Position numbers and translations under genes: made by a program. The notes under the pieces are model-generated. The model saw nothing but the letters and a program-made list of their open reading frames with translations. It was not told the DNA's origin and ran no database searches. From NCBI GenBank assembly GCA_030695945.1, contig JAUYOG010000033.1:1-38586 (forward strand): 38,586 nt of DNA, written 5' to 3'. Positions 37,530-38,586 of the stretch are shown here, one piece after another (within the stretch, counting starts at the first letter, position 1; each line of letters opens with the position of its first letter). This DNA is from Ramlibacter sp. (GTDB taxonomy: Bacteria > Pseudomonadota > Gammaproteobacteria > Burkholderiales > Burkholderiaceae_C).

Positions 37530-38174
37530 CTAGTGCCAAAGCCTGCTCGGCAATGATCGCAATGCCTTGTAGCGCCCGCTTTGCCGGAGCTTGACGTAGA
37601 TCCGGTGAAGGTGCGTCTTGACCGTCTTGTCGCTGATATCCAGCTGGCGCGCGACCTCCTTGTTCGACAAGCCGCGTGCGATCAGGTCGAAGATCTCGCC
37701 CTCGCGTACCGTAAGTACCCCTTCATTGCCTCTCATTCGCACCGCAGGCGCCGCGCCCACCAGTTTGCGAAGCGCCAGCACCAGGCTTGAGCGCGCAAAC
37801 CATGTATCGCCATGGTGGACGGCTCGAACCGCCTTGGCGACGAGCAGGGGAGGGTCCGATGTGAGCAGGCATCCGCAGGCGCCCAACCTGACGAATGCGA
37901 GCATGAAGTCGTCCGAAAGCGACTCGCAGAGCAGCAGGACTCGTGTGGCGGGATGGACGCGCCAAAGCGGCGGCAGCATCTGTTGAACTTCGTGCCGAAC
38001 CGGGGAATGTTCGAGGATCAGGACGTCCGGCCGGATCGAGGCGGCCGCCGCATGGAGCGTCGCCAGGTCGGTCGTGAAGAGGGTCATGCCATTCGCCGAT
38101 TCCCCCGCGAGCTGCGTACTCAGGCAGAGGGCCCGATTTTCGTCTTCACACGCGATGAGCAGCTTGATCTGCAT
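37530..38174 (-). CDS. LuxR-family regulator with degenerate receiver domain (paralogue 2)
   Basis: A 214-residue paralogue of the regulator at 36649. The helix-turn-helix is LTVREGEIFDLIARGLSNKEVARQLDISDKTVKTHLHRIYVKL. The pseudo-receiver begins MQIKLLIACEDENRAL, has IRPDVLILEHSP with Glu55 at the phosphoacceptor position, and GACGCLLTSDPP where the conserved Lys is Thr. Loss of both residues argues against phosphorylation. The two genes share sequence at both ends and arose by tandem duplication. It diverges from the gene at 38446, across 271 bases containing two operator-like repeats, which makes that gene a likely target. Confidence 0.87.
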   Translation of the reverse strand: MQIKLLIACEDENRALCLSTQLAGESANGMTLFTTDLATLHAAAASIRPDVLILEHSPVRHEVQQMLPPLWRVHPATRVLLLCESLSDDFMLAFVRLGACGCLLTSDPPLLVAKAVRAVHHGDTWFARSSLVLALRKLVGAAPAVRMRGNEGVLTVREGEIFDLIARGLSNKEVARQLDISDKTVKTHLHRIYVKLRQSGRYKALRSLPSRLWH

Positions 38175-38244
38175 TCGGCGTCCTTGGCAGCATCGAGGTC
38201 GATCGATTTTCTGGCAAGGGACGCACGACCCTGTCCCATGTTCA

Positions 38245-38340
38245 GGCTACACCATCGGATGTATTGAAGATCGGCGCCACGCTGCGCGCCACCGGTGCAA
38301 TCGTCGAAGCCACGCTCGGGCTACACCATGAGATGTATTG
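38245..38340 (+). promoter_or_regulatory. Phased pair of operator-like repeats upstream of the secreted-protein gene
   Basis: A 22-base sequence containing TACACCATCGGATGTA recurs as TACACCATGAGATGTA: copies at 38245-38266 and 38319-38340 differ at two positions. Each is a rough dyad (TACAYC/GRTGTA). They are 74 bases apart, close to seven helical turns. Copy 2 overlaps a weak -35 (TTGGAT, 38338-38343) that is 17 bases before TATGGT (38361-38366), the position expected of a LuxR-type activator site. Confidence 0.6.
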
Positions 38341-38403
38341 GATGCAATGGGCACGATGGGTATGGTCCTGTCTCTCTCGCTAACAAGGCTAGCGCGGCCC
38401 TAA

Positions 38404-38423
38404 CGGTCAGGGATTCATGACCG
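38404..38423. other. Inverted repeat in the leader of the secreted-protein gene
   Basis: CGGTCA (38404-38409) and TGACCG (38418-38423) are inverted around eight bases, about 22 bases before the ATG. It may be a leader hairpin. Confidence 0.35.
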
Positions 38424-38445
38424 GTTCGTCTTCTCTGGAGCAATC

Positions 38446-38586
38446 ATGGCTTTCACCATTTTCGGGTCAGTGGCGGTCGACGAAACATCGGGCACACAGA
38501 ACGCCCAGACGAGTTCGAACGCTTTTGCGGACAATGACGTCACGATCGCCACGCTGAGCGGGTCAGCGGCTGAATTCGACCTGCTG
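38446..38586 (+). CDS. Start of a probable large secreted repeat (RTX/T1SS-type) protein, partial
   Basis: The frame is open from ATG 38446 to the end of the window (47 residues), with CTGGAG five bases before the start. The sequence begins MAFTIFGSVAVDETSGTQNA and continues with Asp, Asn, Thr, Ser and Ala-rich strands (NAFADNDVTIATLSGSAAEF). There is no signal peptide. The VDET-x-GTQNA pattern resembles the repeat domains at the start of very large type I-secreted adhesins (DUF5801-like), which lack N-terminal signals; this assignment is tentative because so little is visible. It is divergent from the tandem LuxR regulators. Confidence 0.6.
   Translation, partial: MAFTIFGSVAVDETSGTQNAQTSSNAFADNDVTIATLSGSAAEFDLL

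Overview
The window is high-GC (roughly two thirds G+C) bacterial chromosome, densely coded. Bug-type (tripartite tricarboxylate) binding proteins, a double-length UvrA, an SAH riboswitch before ahcY and several dispersed palindromic repeat families suggest a betaproteobacterium of the order Burkholderiales, probably Comamonadaceae (Ramlibacter/Variovorax-like). That placement is inference from gene content; no search was run.

Layout. 1-7205 (+): a leucine/isovalerate (liu) catabolic cluster: end of methylcrotonyl-CoA carboxylase beta, acyl-CoA dehydrogenase, methylglutaconyl-CoA hydratase, a DUF4126 membrane protein, methylcrotonyl-CoA carboxylase alpha, a GhrA-like hydroxyacid dehydrogenase and HMG-CoA lyase. 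Four palindromic repeats sit in its gaps. 7297-8710 (+): YbaK-like deacylase, DUF1289 protein and a GST-kappa/DsbA-like isomerase, translationally coupled. 8721-12154 (-): a PAS histidine kinase overlapping a receiver-kinase hybrid, then an FMN-binding stress protein. 12436-14322 (+): MHS-type MFS transporter with a large loop insert, terminator, and a 49-residue membrane peptide. 14529-20411 (+): a 1960-residue tandem UvrA carrying four in-frame repeat-derived insertions. 20535-22119 (+): small lipoprotein and an acetylpolyamine amidohydrolase-like deacetylase. 22120-22425: a gene-free region filled by a nested double palindrome. 22426-27295: a GntR-controlled catabolic locus (Bug protein, 2-hydroxyacid dehydrogenase, DHDPS-like aldolase, GntR, second Bug protein), with a promoter flanked by TTGT/ACAA operators. 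27306-32949 (-): HAD phosphatase, S41 protease lipoprotein, release factor RF3, ATP-dependent DNA ligase overlapping a Cys-rich secreted protein. 32984-36642 (+): SAH riboswitch, ahcY, tlyA-like methyltransferase, metF and rlpA, packed as one methyl-cycle operon. 36649-38586: two tandem LuxR regulators with pseudo-receiver domains, then a divergent intergenic region with two phased operator-like repeats, then the start of a probable large secreted repeat protein cut by the window end.

The strongest unusual signals are the repeat-derived peptides inside uvrA, the nested inverted element at 22151-22396, two hairpins that bury Shine-Dalgarno sequences (before HMG-CoA lyase and before the lipoprotein), and the LuxR pair beside its putative paired operators and target gene.
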